Notes: generated from the letters alone by a model not told the origin. Counted from the first letter of the stretch, positions 28,311-38,437 are shown. The stretch: 64,000 nucleotides of DNA from Lactobacillus sp. HBUAS51381 (GCF_012641095.1 NZ_JAAVSC010000002.1:62001-126000), one strand, 5' to 3'. Made by a program: numbers and translations.

Positions 28311-29120
28311 TTAGATTAAATCAACAAAACGTGACCGGAACTTGTAGTGCAAGTGGGAACCCACGAGCAGTAAGAAGAACACGAACAGCCAGAATTCCAA
28401 TGTCAACATTGGCTTATCCCAGAACCAACCGGTCCCCAGGAAGGATTCCCGGAAACCCGCCACAATGTAGTAATACGGGTTCAATTCGAGTAAGTGAATG
28501 AAGGGCGTAGGAAACGACGGCGTCACGAAGTTAAACAGCACCCCGGACACGTAGAACAACATCCGCATCACGGATTGTAAGAGGATGTGGTAGTCACGCA
28601 CCAGCACACTGATACAAGAGTTGAAGATGCCCAAAGCGACCAATAAGCAGATCATCGCAAAGAAGTAGTAGATCCACTGGAACCACGCAATCTTGGGATA
28701 AACCCCGTTTAACAGACCGATGAAGATGGTGAAGACCATCATGGTCCAGAAGGAACTCAGATTGCTGACAATCTTAATCGTGGGTAGTGCGGAGACAGGA
28801 AACTTCATCTTTGCCACCATATTAACCCGTTGGTAGATACTCTTTGATCCGTCCAACGTGGCCCGGTTCATGAAGAACCATGGTGAGATCCCAATGACCA
28901 TCCAAGGCAGGTAGCCCACACCGCTAATCGGTTGGCCGTGCTTCAAGCCGACACCGAAGACTAACCAGTAAATCCCAATTTGAATCAAGGGATATAAGTA
29001 CTCCCACATTAAACCTAAGTAATGGCTCTGATAACTTGCTTGGTCTTCGTAGCGTGAAATCCGAAAAATGATTCCAATGCTCGAGACCTGTTCTTTGAAT
29101 AAGGTCATGACCTCTTTCAA
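28311..29120 (-). CDS. tagG: ABC-2 type permease, teichoic-acid exporter TagG-like
   Basis: 269 residues with six predicted membrane helices and the ABC-2 exporter pattern (SHYLGLMWEYLYPLIQIGIYW, PWFFMNRATLDGSKSIYQRVNMVAKMKFP split, LNPYYYIVAGFRES). It translocates lipid-linked wall teichoic acid. Start is TTG 29120, 9 nt after AAAGGAG. No ATPase partner (TagH) is adjacent, unusual for this family; it must be encoded elsewhere. Confidence 0.88.
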   Translation of the reverse strand: MKEVMTLFKEQVSSIGIIFRISRYEDQASYQSHYLGLMWEYLYPLIQIGIYWLVFGVGLKHGQPISGVGYLPWMVIGISPWFFMNRATLDGSKSIYQRVNMVAKMKFPVSALPTIKIVSNLSSFWTMMVFTIFIGLLNGVYPKIAWFQWIYYFFAMICLLVALGIFNSCISVLVRDYHILLQSVMRMLFYVSGVLFNFVTPSFPTPFIHLLELNPYYYIVAGFRESFLGTGWFWDKPMLTLEFWLFVFFLLLVGSHLHYKFRSRFVDLI

Positions 29121-29155
29121 GGCACTGCACTCCTTTAAATTTTAATCGCTGATGC

Positions 29156-30304
29156 TTACTTTGCGAGTAGTGCCGCATAGCGGTCCACAACGCGTTGGGT
29201 TGCTGCACCATCGTTGGCGGAATTCCACCGTTGGTTAAACTGCGTCAGATCAGTTGGCGCATCGGCTTTAATGGCCGCCGCCAACTGCGCAGTCGTCTTA
29301 ATGATTGGCCCCGGTAACCACTCTTCCAGATCCGGTTGGACACCCGGATCGCGCCGGTAGTCGTCCAGATCGAATAGGAAGAACAGAAGACTGTGGGCAT
29401 TGGGTACCAGACTGTAGTCAAACGCAACGGAGGAATAGTCCGTTACCACCGTCTCCGCGACGTTCAACAGGTCAGTGGTGCTAAGTGACTCGGTGACCAC
29501 CACCTGCTGTCCCAACTGCGCCTGAAGCGCCTGAGCACTGTCCCGCAGCGCTGGATGTACCTTCACCACCACTTTGGCAGTCGGATCGGCCGTCAACGCG
29601 GCAGCCAAACCGGCCGGCGGGGTGAAGGTCACACCCTCACGGTAGGTCGGGGCGTATAAAATCACGCGCTGATCCTTCAATTCAGGTGCCGCTTCCACCA
29701 CGGCTTCACGTGACAGACGTTGCCACTGCGGATCTAAGTACCGATCCGAGCGCGGATACCCCAGTACCTGCATACGGTCCAAGGGCACCCGATAACTCCG
29801 GGCAAAGACGCGCGCCATGGCGGGCGACCCCACGACGTATTCATCAAAGTGGTCATATACCGCCTGGAATCGTCGCTGGTCACTCACCGACCGCTGCGCC
29901 GTGGTCGGATCGTCCCAACCAAAGCGTTTAATGGCGCCTGCCGCATGCCAGACCTGCACGATCCGCATCCGTCGGGGATGAACCAAGCCACCCAAAAACG
30001 CGTAGTAGTTATCACAGAACAGGACCCGCGCACGCATAATCACGGGAATGCCCTTGAGGACAAACCGAAGATTGTCGCGAAACGGCCGCACATCAATCCC
30101 GGACCGCGCCAAACGCTGCGCCGCCCGTTCCTGTTGCGGTCGGTAAAAGACGACTAACGGTTGCGTCGTCGGTGACGCTTGGGCGAGTGCCCGGATAAAC
30201 GCCAGATTGTCGCCAAAGCTCATGAGGTAGACAAACCGACGTTGTCGCCGCCAACCACACACCCCCGACATCAATCGGATTAACCACAAATAAATATCTT
30301 TCAC
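29156..30304 (-). CDS. CDP-glycerol glycerophosphotransferase family protein (TagB-like)
   Basis: About 382 residues. VWHAAGAIKRFGWDD (the acceptor motif HAAGA.K.FG of TagB-type primases), GYPRSDRYLD, LYAPTYREG, VVKVHPALRD and VVTDYSSVAFDYSLV are seen. TagB adds the first glycerol phosphate to the linkage disaccharide. I use the GTG at 30304, 5-6 nt after GGTGAT; an upstream GTG at 30343 has no ribosome site. A TATAAT box is about 40 nt further upstream. Confidence 0.85.
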   Translation of the reverse strand: MKDIYLWLIRLMSGVCGWRRQRRFVYLMSFGDNLAFIRALAQASPTTQPLVVFYRPQQERAAQRLARSGIDVRPFRDNLRFVLKGIPVIMRARVLFCDNYYAFLGGLVHPRRMRIVQVWHAAGAIKRFGWDDPTTAQRSVSDQRRFQAVYDHFDEYVVGSPAMARVFARSYRVPLDRMQVLGYPRSDRYLDPQWQRLSREAVVEAAPELKDQRVILYAPTYREGVTFTPPAGLAAALTADPTAKVVVKVHPALRDSAQALQAQLGQQVVVTESLSTTDLLNVAETVVTDYSSVAFDYSLVPNAHSLLFFLFDLDDYRRDPGVQPDLEEWLPGPIIKTTAQLAAAIKADAPTDLTQFNQRWNSANDGAATQRVVDRYAALLAK

Positions 30305-30487
30305 GCTATCACCAATATCACTTATTTTCGCTGTCCATAACACCGAGAATTATACCACATCTCCGCCGGGAACCTAGAGAAATTTAAGAACCTTTAAGAA
30401 ATGGTCGGTAATCCCGGCACTGAGCCGGTTGATCTCCGGTCTAACTGGGGAAAACACAACCAACCTTGCCTATCATTTAAAAAAGCT

Positions 30488-30523
30488 GCAACAAAAACGG
30501 CCAAAATTACATTAGTAATAAGT
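30488..30523. repeat. Dispersed short repeat, copy 2 (pair with 2167-2202)
   Basis: GCAACAAAA, a short variable middle, then AATTACATTAGTAATAAGT. Same order as at 2167-2202. It lies between the yitT terminator and the promoter of the TagB-like gene. Confidence 0.6.
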
Positions 30524-30549
30524 GAGGACCCCATTTAGCCCAAATAAAT

Positions 30550-30578
30550 ACAGCGATGGGGCTCACACCCACATCGCT
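30550..30578 (-). terminator. Terminator of the yitT-type gene
   Basis: ACAGCGATG and CATCGCTGT form a 9-bp stem extended by GG-CC pairs, followed on the minus strand by an interrupted T run. Confidence 0.75.
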
Positions 30579-30587
30579 GTACCACGA

Positions 30588-31463
30588 TTACCATTTTGGC
30601 TCATAGAAGTGTCCCAATACCTTAATCGTATCCGAGATGCTCACAAACGCGTGCGGATCGGACTCCTCCATGGCAACTTCCAATTCATCCATTTCATAAC
30701 GGGTAATGACCGTAAATAAAATCGTTTTTTCATCGTGACGATAGGCCCCTTCTGCGCCGTGGACAATGGTGATTCCCCGCCGCATATGGTTTTGAATGCT
30801 ATCAATCACGGTCTTGGGCCGGTCGGTAATGACCATGACCTGCATGCGTTGCTGCCGCGTAAACGTCATGTCGATGACCTTGGCGTTGACGAACAACCCT
30901 AACGCTGAATACAACGCATACGGCCAACCGTAGACAAAGCCGGCACTGATGACGATCAGACTGTTAAAGGCAATGTTGATCGTCCCCATGCTCCGGCCCG
31001 TTTTACGCCGCAACACAATGCCAATAATATCCAGACCACCGGTTGAGATGCCGTTTTTGAGGGCAAAACCGGTCCCAAAGCCGTTGACCGCACCCCCGAA
31101 GATCGCACAAATAATTGGATCACTGGTGAGATGGACGGGTTGAATGAATCGGATCATAACTGACGCGAACAGAACACAGATAAACGTAAAAACGGTAAAG
31201 GACTTGCCAATTTGCTTCCAGGCCAAGATAAACATCGGAATGTTAATCAGAAACAACCCGAGGGCCGTGGAGATGTGAAACGTTCCTAGCCCCGCCGTCA
31301 AACTGTTCACCAATTGCGCTAACCCCGTCACACCGGACGAATAAATATGTCCCGGTGTCCAGAAAAAGTTCACCGCAATCGATACCAAAACGCCATAAAA
31401 GAACGCAACCGAAAACTTCGCCGTATAGGTATGCCGTTTCAACAACTGCTGCACATCATCCAT
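30588..31463 (-). CDS. YitT family membrane protein
   Basis: 291 residues. Five or six membrane helices in the N-terminal DUF161-type region (VAFFYGVLVSIAVNFFWTPG, SGVTGLAQLV, GFALKNGISTGGLDIIGIVL split) and a C-terminal cytoplasmic DUF2179-type domain (QVMVITDRPKTVIDSI, RRGITIVHGAEGAY). The family is widespread with no settled function; a substrate- or ion-transport role has been proposed. Several paralogues per genome are common. Single gene with its own terminator and a palindrome near its promoter. Confidence 0.9.
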   Translation of the reverse strand: MDDVQQLLKRHTYTAKFSVAFFYGVLVSIAVNFFWTPGHIYSSGVTGLAQLVNSLTAGLGTFHISTALGLFLINIPMFILAWKQIGKSFTVFTFICVLFASVMIRFIQPVHLTSDPIICAIFGGAVNGFGTGFALKNGISTGGLDIIGIVLRRKTGRSMGTINIAFNSLIVISAGFVYGWPYALYSALGLFVNAKVIDMTFTRQQRMQVMVITDRPKTVIDSIQNHMRRGITIVHGAEGAYRHDEKTILFTVITRYEMDELEVAMEESDPHAFVSISDTIKVLGHFYEPKW

Positions 31464-31505
31464 GATTTAAACCCCAACCTCGCTTACTTTCATTTGCCAT
31501 ATTTC

Positions 31506-31526
31506 ATACTATGCTCGGCTTAGTAT
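31506..31526 (-). promoter_or_regulatory. Inverted repeat over the yitT promoter
   Basis: ATACTATGC and GCTTAGTAT are inverted repeats (8 of 9 pairs) around TCG. They overlap a TATACT -10 on the minus strand. Could be an operator; the regulator is not identifiable here. Confidence 0.5.
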
Positions 31527-31576
31527 AGCATTTATCCCGGTTGACGGCCACGGCAATGCGTATCTTTTAGCGACTT

Positions 31577-32107
31577 CTAATGATTCTGCCAGTGCTGGTT
31601 GATAAAGTCGGCGCGCCCACCGGCCTCCTCTTCTTCGAACCGTGCGGCCTGCTTCTTGTAGAACTGCTGATGCCGTTCCTCGGCGACAAAGAAGGGTTGG
31701 ACGACCTGAATCCGCGTCACAATAGGCTTATCGAACTGTTCACGCGCCTGTAAAGCCGCCTTAGAGGCCGCGGCAATCGCCGCTTGGGCCGCACTATTGA
31801 CGAAGATCACTGGTCGATAATTGGACCCACGATCTTGGAATTGACCGGCATCATCCGTTGGGTCGGTCTGTTGCCAATATAACGTAACTAACTGGTCGTA
31901 CGTCACCACGCTGGGGTCAAACCAGATCTTAACCGCTTCAGTGTGCCCGGTCGTCTGACGCTTAACCTGTTCATAGGTCGGATTGGTGACGGTACCGCCC
32001 GTGTACCCCGAGAGAACCTTCACGATCCCCGGAAAAGTATCAAAGGGTTTTACCATGCACCAGAAACAACCGCCGGCAAATGTGGCGGTGTCAATTTGCT
32101 TACTCAT
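31577..32107 (-). CDS. msrA: Peptide methionine sulfoxide reductase MsrA
   Basis: About 176 residues; reduces methionine-S-sulfoxide in proteins. The catalytic GGCFWC motif is at residues 11-16, with GYTGG, YEQV...TGHTEAVKI and [21 protein letters not shown] following. ATG 32107 with GGAG 8 nt upstream; the frame extends upstream 19 codons without a ribosome site. No msrB is adjacent. Confidence 0.95.
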   Translation of the reverse strand: MSKQIDTATFAGGCFWCMVKPFDTFPGIVKVLSGYTGGTVTNPTYEQVKRQTTGHTEAVKIWFDPSVVTYDQLVTLYWQQTDPTDDAGQFQDRGSNYRPVIFVNSAAQAAIAAASKAALQAREQFDKPIVTRIQVVQPFFVAEERHQQFYKKQAARFEEEEAGGRADFINQHWQNH

Positions 32108-32211
32108 GTTGATCACTCCATTTTCTAATATTTCAATTGAACGCCTTTTAGCGGACGGCGTCAAGGGCCGCTAACTGCATCTGCCTAAGAGTCAGCCATT
32201 GCAGTCCCCAA

Positions 32212-32694
32212 TTACTGACGATGACGCCAAGCCCGAACGACACGCAGGCTCAGTATGCCGATAATCAATAACGGTCCCGCGATGATCAGCAAAAGGCTCA
32301 GCCAAAGATGCTCGCACCAGAGATAAATTGGATTCAAAATTTCATCGGTGCTCTGCATGTTGCTCTGGGTGTACGCCCACGGGTTGACAGCCACACCATT
32401 GGTGGTCCAACGGCGTCCCTTGTGACCACTGGCAATATCTTGGTGGTGCAGGGTTAACGCCCGTTTCTTGTAGGACACAAACGATTCATCATCTTTACCA
32501 AACACCCCCGCATAACGTTGCCGAAGTCCCGGATAGCCCACCAGCCAACTTCCAATGGCCCAGTAGCTCAACGGCGTCAGGGTGAGCGACCAGCCCGTTT
32601 GTTTGTGTTCGAGGCCCCACGTCAGCAGGATTAGCAGGGCGAGGCTTCCCTTAAGTAATCCCCTTAGGTAGCCACCTATCGTGCTGCGTTTCAT
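32212..32694 (-). CDS. Membrane protein of unknown function
   Basis: About 160 residues. Two hydrophobic segments at the N-terminus (about 10-28, 39-55) and one or two at the C-terminus (about 125-150), with a polar central part containing GKDDESFVSYKKR. I do not recognise the family. ATG 32694 follows a run of G residues (GGGGGG). Lies 104 nt upstream of msrA on the same strand and could be co-transcribed with it. Confidence 0.7.
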   Translation of the reverse strand: MKRSTIGGYLRGLLKGSLALLILLTWGLEHKQTGWSLTLTPLSYWAIGSWLVGYPGLRQRYAGVFGKDDESFVSYKKRALTLHHQDIASGHKGRRWTTNGVAVNPWAYTQSNMQSTDEILNPIYLWCEHLWLSLLLIIAGPLLIIGILSLRVVRAWRHRQ

Positions 32695-32812
32695 CGTCAC
32701 CCCCCCTTCTTACATCCCATTCGCCAAGTATTATTTAAAATATTAAAACTTTATGAGAAAAAGTCAAGTGTCCATCCGTCCCTTGACCGGCAACGACTTT
32801 CAGGGTAATCAA

Positions 32813-32844
32813 AAAGCGTCAACCGCATCTGCAGTTGACGCTTT
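32813..32844 (-). terminator. Terminator of hisS-aspS
   Basis: AAAGCGTCAAC and GTTGACGCTTT form an 11-bp stem with five Ts after it on the minus strand. Confidence 0.9.
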
Positions 32845-32856
32845 CTGAGACTTAAA

Positions 32857-34659
32857 TTAATCTTGATCCGTTTCTTCTTTTTTCGCAATCAAGAGGTCCA
32901 GATCAAGCAATTGCTTGTCCGCAACTGTCGTTGGCGCTTCGGTCATTGGTTCCGTGGCCTTCGAATTCTTAGGGAAGGCAATCACGTCACGAATGTTGTC
33001 CCGCTTAGCCAGCAAGCGGGCGAAACGATCCAACCCAATGGCCAGACCACCATGAGGCGGGAAACCGTAATCTAAGGCTTTCAGGAGGAAGCCAAATTGC
33101 TTTTCGGCCCGTTCCGGCGTAAAGCCTAAGGCCTTCAACATCTTCATCTGTAGTTCGCGGGTGTGAATCCGGATCGATCCCCCACCGAGTTCCAAACCGT
33201 TCAAGATGATGTCATAACTTTGGGCGTAGGCCTTGTGCGGGTCTTCGCCATCGTTTAAGTAATGCGCATCCCCCTCGGCTGGCATCGTGAATGGATGGTG
33301 CGCTGGGACCCAACGTTCGAGATCGACATCGTAGTCGAACAGCGGCCAGTTGACGATCCATAGGAAGGCCCACTTGTTTTGATCAATCATGTCTTGTTCC
33401 TTAGCAATGGCAACCCGCAGGTAACCTAAGGTCTGGGCAACCACACGCTTGGAGTCGGCAGCAAACAACAGTAAGTCGCCACTCTTGGCGCCGGTAGCGG
33501 CCGTGATTTGGTCGAACCAGTCGCCTTCCTTGAAGAACTTCGCGATTGGACCGCTGAAGCCGTCATCGGTGACCTTCATCCAGGCCAAGCCCTTGGCGCC
33601 GAAGCGTTCTACGTATTGACCGTACTTGTCGATGTCCTTCCGGCTGTACTTGTCGGCACCACCAGGAACGGCAATGGCCTTAACTTGACCACCGTTGGCT
33701 ACGGCGCCAGAGAAGACCTTGAAGTCGGTATTGGCCATGATAGCAGACAGATCCTTTAATTCCATGCCGAACCGGACATCCGGTTGGTCGGTCCCAAAGC
33801 GGGCCATGGAGTCATCCCAATCCATCCGTTCGAATGGCAATTTCACGTCAACGTTCAGCGTATCCTTCATGACCTTGGCAATCAGGCCTTCAGTCAGGTC
33901 TTGGATTTCTTCGGCCGTCAGGAAGGACGTTTCCAAGTCAATCTGCGTGAATTCAGGTTGACGGTCGCCCCGTAAGTCTTCGTCACGGAAGCACCGGGCG
34001 ATTTGGTAGTACCGGTCAAAGCCGGACCCCATCAGCAGTTGCTTAAACAATTGGGGTGATTGTGGCAAGGCGTAGAAGTGGCCGGGGTAGATCCGTGAAG
34101 GAACCAGGTAATCCCGCGCCCCTTCAGGCGTAGACTTGGTCAAATCCGGCGTTTCAATGTCGATAAACCCGTTCTTATCGAAGTAACTGTGCACGGATTG
34201 CACGATCCGGTTACGTAGCATTAAGGACTTTTGCATTTCTGGCCGGCGCAAGTCTAGGTACCGGTATTGAAGGCGTAAGTCATCGGAAGCATTCACGCCA
34301 TCCTTAATTTCAAAAGGTAATTCCTTGGACTTGTTCAGTAGGTTGATGCCGGTGACCCGGACTTCAACCTTACCCGTCCGCATATCTGAATTGATTTCCT
34401 TAGGCGCCCGCGCAACGACCTTCCCTTGGATCTCAATGACGTATTCGCTCCGTAATTGGTCGGCAACGGCCAAGGCGTCCTCACCGTATTCTTCACTGAA
34501 GACCAATTGAACGATGCCTTCACGATCGCGCAGATCGATGAAGATCAGGCTACCGAGGTCCCGGCGCTTTTGCACCCAACCCTTTAACACAACGGTTTGG
34601 TCGAGATATTGTTCATCGACTAAGCCGGCATACGTGGTACGTTTCAAATTCTTTTCCAT
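32857..34659 (-). CDS. aspS: Aspartyl-tRNA synthetase
   Basis: 600 residues, class IIb synthetase. N-terminal OB anticodon-binding fold ([32 protein letters not shown] split), class II motif 2 ([28 protein letters not shown] split) and motif 3 ([14 protein letters not shown]), plus the bacterial GAD insertion. ATG with GAGGGG upstream; it is 12 nt after hisS. Under the T-box upstream of hisS. Confidence 0.97.
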   Translation of the reverse strand: MEKNLKRTTYAGLVDEQYLDQTVVLKGWVQKRRDLGSLIFIDLRDREGIVQLVFSEEYGEDALAVADQLRSEYVIEIQGKVVARAPKEINSDMRTGKVEVRVTGINLLNKSKELPFEIKDGVNASDDLRLQYRYLDLRRPEMQKSLMLRNRIVQSVHSYFDKNGFIDIETPDLTKSTPEGARDYLVPSRIYPGHFYALPQSPQLFKQLLMGSGFDRYYQIARCFRDEDLRGDRQPEFTQIDLETSFLTAEEIQDLTEGLIAKVMKDTLNVDVKLPFERMDWDDSMARFGTDQPDVRFGMELKDLSAIMANTDFKVFSGAVANGGQVKAIAVPGGADKYSRKDIDKYGQYVERFGAKGLAWMKVTDDGFSGPIAKFFKEGDWFDQITAATGAKSGDLLLFAADSKRVVAQTLGYLRVAIAKEQDMIDQNKWAFLWIVNWPLFDYDVDLERWVPAHHPFTMPAEGDAHYLNDGEDPHKAYAQSYDIILNGLELGGGSIRIHTRELQMKMLKALGFTPERAEKQFGFLLKALDYGFPPHGGLAIGLDRFARLLAKRDNIRDVIAFPKNSKATEPMTEAPTTVADKQLLDLDLLIAKKEETDQD

Positions 34660-34671
34660 GCTTATCCCCTC

Positions 34672-35967
34672 TTATTTTGCCGTAAACTTGGTGTTCACAA
34701 CGTTTTGGAAATCTTGGTAAACGTCAGCTAATGGCACGCTGATCTCTTCGCCGGATTCCATGGATTTTAAATTAGCCGTTTGGTTGGCTAACTCTTGGTC
34801 ACCAATAGTTAAGGTATACTTGGCGGCTAACCGGTTGGCCGTCTTGAATTGCGCCTTGGGCTTGCGCGCCAAATAATCGCGATCGGCGGTCAAACCGGCG
34901 TGCCGAATGGCCTGAACCAGCTTGAGCGTCTCCAACGAGGTGTCATCACCGATCCCCACGACGTAAACGTCTAATGGATGATCGTTAGGAATCGTCACCT
35001 TTTCGGCCTGCATCAGTAAGACTAAGCGTTCAACGCCCAGGCCAAAGCCGACACCGGGCATTTCTGGACCGCCGAGTTCCTTGACCAGACCATTATACCG
35101 ACCACCGGCCAAGACGGTCGTGTAGCCTTCGCCTAAGGCAGGTGAATCGGCCATGATTTCAAAGATGGTGTGGTTGTAGTAGTCCAACCCCCGCACCATG
35201 GTGGAATCGACATCGTAGGCAATCCCTAGGGCATCGAGACTAGCCTTCACCCGATCAAAGTGCGCCGTGGCTTCTGGCGTCAGAAAGTCCAAGATGGATG
35301 GTGCATCGGCCACAATTTCTTGGTCGTGCTTGTCCTTGCTGTCCAAGACGCGCAGTGGGTTCTTGTGTAAACGTACCTTGGAGTCGTCACTCAACTCATC
35401 AAAGTGTGGTTCCAAGAAGTCGATCAGTGCTTGTCGGTAAGCATCGCGGCTTTCCTTGTCACCCAACGTATTTAACGCCAAGCGCAAGTGCTTCAAGCCC
35501 AACTTACCCAACAGGTTCATCCCCAAAGCAATGACTTCCACATCTAATTCCGGTGCGTCACTGCCAAAGGCTTCGACCCCAATTTGATGGAATTGCCGTT
35601 GCCGACCGGATTGCGGCCGCTCGTAACGAAACATCGGGCCCATGTAGTAGACCTTGTAAGGCTTATTGGTTTCTGGACCGTAAAGTTTGTTTTCGACAAA
35701 GGCCCGAACTACCCCAGCAGTCCCTTCAGGCCGCAAAGATAAGTGCCGATCTCCCTTATCCTTAAAGTCGTACATTTCCTTGGTCACGATATCCGAGGTA
35801 TCCCCGGAAGTCCGTGAGAAGACTTCGAAATTTTCGAACATGGGTGTCCGAATTTCTTCGAAGCGATAGTTAGCAAACAACTGGCGCGCGGTGGCTTCAA
35901 CGAATTGCCAGGTCTGTGACTCGCCTGGTAAGATGTCGGCCGTTCCCTTTGGTCGTTGATAACGCAT
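34672..35967 (-). CDS. hisS: Histidyl-tRNA synthetase
   Basis: About 431 residues, class IIa synthetase. N-terminus [16 protein letters not shown]; motif 2 near [21 protein letters not shown]; the two histidine motifs appear as [14 protein letters not shown] and AGGRYNGL; C-terminal anticodon-binding domain. I use the second ATG, 8 nt after GGGAG. First gene of hisS-aspS. Confidence 0.97.
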   Translation of the reverse strand: MRYQRPKGTADILPGESQTWQFVEATARQLFANYRFEEIRTPMFENFEVFSRTSGDTSDIVTKEMYDFKDKGDRHLSLRPEGTAGVVRAFVENKLYGPETNKPYKVYYMGPMFRYERPQSGRQRQFHQIGVEAFGSDAPELDVEVIALGMNLLGKLGLKHLRLALNTLGDKESRDAYRQALIDFLEPHFDELSDDSKVRLHKNPLRVLDSKDKHDQEIVADAPSILDFLTPEATAHFDRVKASLDALGIAYDVDSTMVRGLDYYNHTIFEIMADSPALGEGYTTVLAGGRYNGLVKELGGPEMPGVGFGLGVERLVLLMQAEKVTIPNDHPLDVYVVGIGDDTSLETLKLVQAIRHAGLTADRDYLARKPKAQFKTANRLAAKYTLTIGDQELANQTANLKSMESGEEISVPLADVYQDFQNVVNTKFTAK

Positions 35968-36024
35968 GAGCATTCTCCCTTTCTACGCCCGCAACGAGCC
36001 TTAACAATCGGTGGTTAACAGAAT

Positions 36025-36235
36025 AAAAAACGCCCCTGTCAATTGACAAGGGCGCAGGTATGCACGGTACCACCTTTTTAAAGTTCTCTGCAGGATAACG
36101 TTGCAAACGAATGACGCAAGCGCCATTAGCCTCAGAAGTGTCTTCAGGGTCACACCGCTAACCACTCTCAGCAACGTGGTCTCTCTTAAAACGGGCTTTC
36201 CCTTACTCTTCTTCCTCACAGGCAATCTATTTTAT
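36025..36235 (-). promoter_or_regulatory. T-box riboswitch of hisS-aspS
   Basis: The T-box core AAGGTGGTACCGTG is at 36063-36076 on the minus strand. A terminator follows: hairpin 36031-36054 (GCGCCCTTGTC / GACAGGGGCG) and six T residues at 36025-36030. In the stem I region the context CTGAAGACACTTC is the apparent specifier loop and contains GAC (Asp) and, two bases on, CAC (His). GAC is followed by A, as in the glycine leader of this window. Which codon or codons are read is not settled from sequence alone. Confidence 0.87.
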
Positions 36236-36243
36236 TCTTCCTA

Positions 36244-36272
36244 AGCTTACTGAAACTCCTGTGAAAAGTCAA
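36244..36272 (-). promoter_or_regulatory. Promoter of the hisS T-box leader
   Basis: TTGACT (36267-36272) and TAAGCT (36244-36249) on the minus strand, 17-nt spacing. Confidence 0.65.
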
Positions 36273-36351
36273 GGTATCGCTCATGAAATTTAAGGGTACT
36301 GAAAACCTTTCGTGGTATAATTGAGGCTAATTTGATGAAGGAGTATTCAGC

Positions 36352-37203
36352 ATGCATTTTAAACCACGCAACTGGCCGGGAATCGTGACCGCGCTAGTGA
36401 TTCTCTTGATTGCCGGGGGACTGCTAATCAGTTTCACCCGTAATAATTCCGTCACCGCCACCGTTCGTAATCTTAATCTACGTGACGGTCCCGGCCTGAC
36501 CTACAAAGTCACCCACAAGGTTAAGCCCAACAGTCGCCTAACCATTCTCAGTGAAAAAAACAACTGGTACCACGTCCGCGACAGTCAGAATCACTTCGGC
36601 TGGGTAGCGAGTTGGTTGGTCGACCATCCGGGAAGCCTCAAAAAGGTTACCAGTCTGTCGGAAGCCACCATTGTCTTGGACCCTGGTCACGGCGGTAGTG
36701 ATTCCGGCGCCCTGTCGATTGACCAAAAACACGATGAAAAGACCTACACACTCGCCATGGCCAAACAAGTGGCCAAGCAACTGCGGGCCCGGGGGACTCA
36801 CGTGATTATGACCCGGGACAGCGATAAGTCCGTCAGTCTAGCGGACCGGCCCGCCTTAGCCAATACGAATCAGGCCAGCGCCTTTATCAGCTTTCATTTT
36901 GACTCCTCACCCACGAATAACCTGGCGTCTGGCACGACGACCTACTACTATCACCGGGGAACTTCCTACAAGTTGGCAGAAGCGATCAACGGTGAAATGA
37001 ACGGTCTGGGCCTTACCAATCGGGGCATTAAGTATGGAAACTTTGAAGTCATTCGGGACAATAGTCGCCCCTCCCTGCTCTTGGAAATGGGGTACATTAA
37101 TACCAAGAAAGACTTCAAATCCATCAGCAGTCCCCGGTATCAGAAACAGGTGGCCACACGGGTCGTGAAGGGCTTGAGTGCCTACTTCAGTTCACAATCC
37201 TAA
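36352..37203 (+). CDS. N-acetylmuramoyl-L-alanine amidase with SH3b domain
   Basis: 283 residues. One N-terminal membrane/signal segment (about 10-27), a bacterial SH3 domain (about 32-90: VRNLNLRDGPGLTYKV, WYHVRD, GWVASWLV) and an Amidase_3 catalytic domain with the zinc ligands in DPGHGGSDSG, the Glu in HDEKTYTL, the His in SFHFDSS and the Glu of LLEMGYIN. It cleaves the bond between MurNAc and the stem peptide during growth or separation. ATG with GAAGGAG upstream; TATAAT at 36316-36321. Confidence 0.93.
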   Translation: MHFKPRNWPGIVTALVILLIAGGLLISFTRNNSVTATVRNLNLRDGPGLTYKVTHKVKPNSRLTILSEKNNWYHVRDSQNHFGWVASWLVDHPGSLKKVTSLSEATIVLDPGHGGSDSGALSIDQKHDEKTYTLAMAKQVAKQLRARGTHVIMTRDSDKSVSLADRPALANTNQASAFISFHFDSSPTNNLASGTTTYYYHRGTSYKLAEAINGEMNGLGLTNRGIKYGNFEVIRDNSRPSLLLEMGYINTKKDFKSISSPRYQKQVATRVVKGLSAYFSSQS

Positions 37204-37225
37204 TCTATAGAAAGAAGATCTTGAC

Positions 37226-38068
37226 ATGCAACTCACATCGGCATGGTTACAACAGTTACCCTTGCCACAGATTACGGCGGCTCAACCCGTCTCTGGTGGT
37301 GATATCAATGAGGCGTTTCGACTAGAAACCGCTGAGGGTCCCTATTTTCTGCTAGTTCAACCTGGCCAACCGGCCAGCTTTTACGCCCACGAAGTCGCCG
37401 GTTTAAAGGCCCTCGGCCAGGCGGTCAACGTTCCCGAGGTCATCGCAACCGGTGAAATTGAACACGATGCCTATCTAATCCTAGAGTTTCTAGAAATTGG
37501 CGACGGCAGTCAGTATGAATTGGGTCAAGCCGTTGCCCGCGTCCATCGTGTCACGACTAAGCAGTTTGGTTTCGATCAGAGTAACCTGGTTGCCAAGCTA
37601 CCCAAGGATAATTCGTGGCAAAACGACTGGACGACCTTTTATCTGAAGCAACGACTCGATCCGCTGGTGGCCCGGGCGCAAACGCACGGGCTGTGGAATG
37701 CTTCACGGCAAAGTGCCTATGATCGCGTTCGACAAGCCATTGTCCATGAGAATCAGGGACGCCCGATTCAGCCTTCTTTGTTGCATGGCGATCTTTGGGC
37801 CGGTAACTACCTATTCACAGCCGATGGCGTGCCCACGCTCATCGATCCGGATGTTTTGTATGGCGACCGGGAATTCGACCTGGCCATGACAACGATTTTT
37901 GGCGGCTTCACTGCGGAATTCTATCGTGGCTATCAGGACGCCTATCCGCTAACGACCGGCTACACCGAACGTCTACCTCATTATCAGCTCTACTACCTGC
38001 TCGCCCACCTCAACCTATTCGGCGAGACCTATGGCGAAGCGGTTGACCAAACGTTGGCGCGCGGATAA
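37226..38068 (+). CDS. Fructosamine kinase family protein
   Basis: 280 residues of the aminoglycoside-phosphotransferase-like superfamily. Seen: VSGGDINEAFRLET (glycine loop), LLHGDLWAGNYLF (catalytic Asp) and LIDPDVLYGDREFDLAMT (metal-binding Asp), the exact order of fructosamine/ketosamine-3-kinases, which phosphorylate glycated amines so they can be removed. It follows the amidase gene by 22 nt and may share its transcript. Confidence 0.9.
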   Translation: MQLTSAWLQQLPLPQITAAQPVSGGDINEAFRLETAEGPYFLLVQPGQPASFYAHEVAGLKALGQAVNVPEVIATGEIEHDAYLILEFLEIGDGSQYELGQAVARVHRVTTKQFGFDQSNLVAKLPKDNSWQNDWTTFYLKQRLDPLVARAQTHGLWNASRQSAYDRVRQAIVHENQGRPIQPSLLHGDLWAGNYLFTADGVPTLIDPDVLYGDREFDLAMTTIFGGFTAEFYRGYQDAYPLTTGYTERLPHYQLYYLLAHLNLFGETYGEAVDQTLARG

Positions 38069-38093
38069 CCCAGTCATTCGACCTAATGCCATC

Positions 38094-38133
38094 AAAAATA
38101 GCCAGCATTCTTAACGGAGTGCTGGCTATTTTT
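38094..38133 (+). terminator. Terminator after the fructosamine-kinase-like gene
   Basis: A 14-bp perfect stem (AAAAATAGCCAGCA and complement) with a T run. The following 38134-38344 is AT-rich with no gene I can support. Confidence 0.9.
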
Positions 38134-38344
38134 GATTACGATGCTTTCAACATACAAAAAGCCAATTCATCACAAAATGCATCCTACAATATCATAAAAC
38201 TGAGTGCTTTCAATTAGCCTGTTAATACCAAACACGTTAAACTAAAAACACCCCAACGTACACTTTTAAATTACCATTTTACCGCTAAATGCTTGTAACT
38301 AACATAAAGCAATTTAACAGCCCGTTGGAAGCCTATTTTACCTG

Positions 38345-38399
38345 TCTCGCCAATTGCAAAACGCGGATCTCAGTTTGACTTTCATCGGCAATCAGCTTT
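38345..38399 (-). pseudogene. Remnant of a HAD-hydrolase gene 3' end
   Basis: Read on the minus strand this piece gives KLIADESQTEIRV, close to HLIVDESQPEIRV in the C-terminus of the intact HAD gene (39949-40593); GAGATCCGCGT is identical at DNA level. Stop codons lie just upstream in the same frame. It is in the same orientation as the intact gene, so the two copies flank the TetR/TauE pair as direct repeats. Confidence 0.65.
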
Positions 38400-38437
38400 C
38401 ATTAGCGAATCTTCCTGGTTCGTTCAATTGTCGACGC

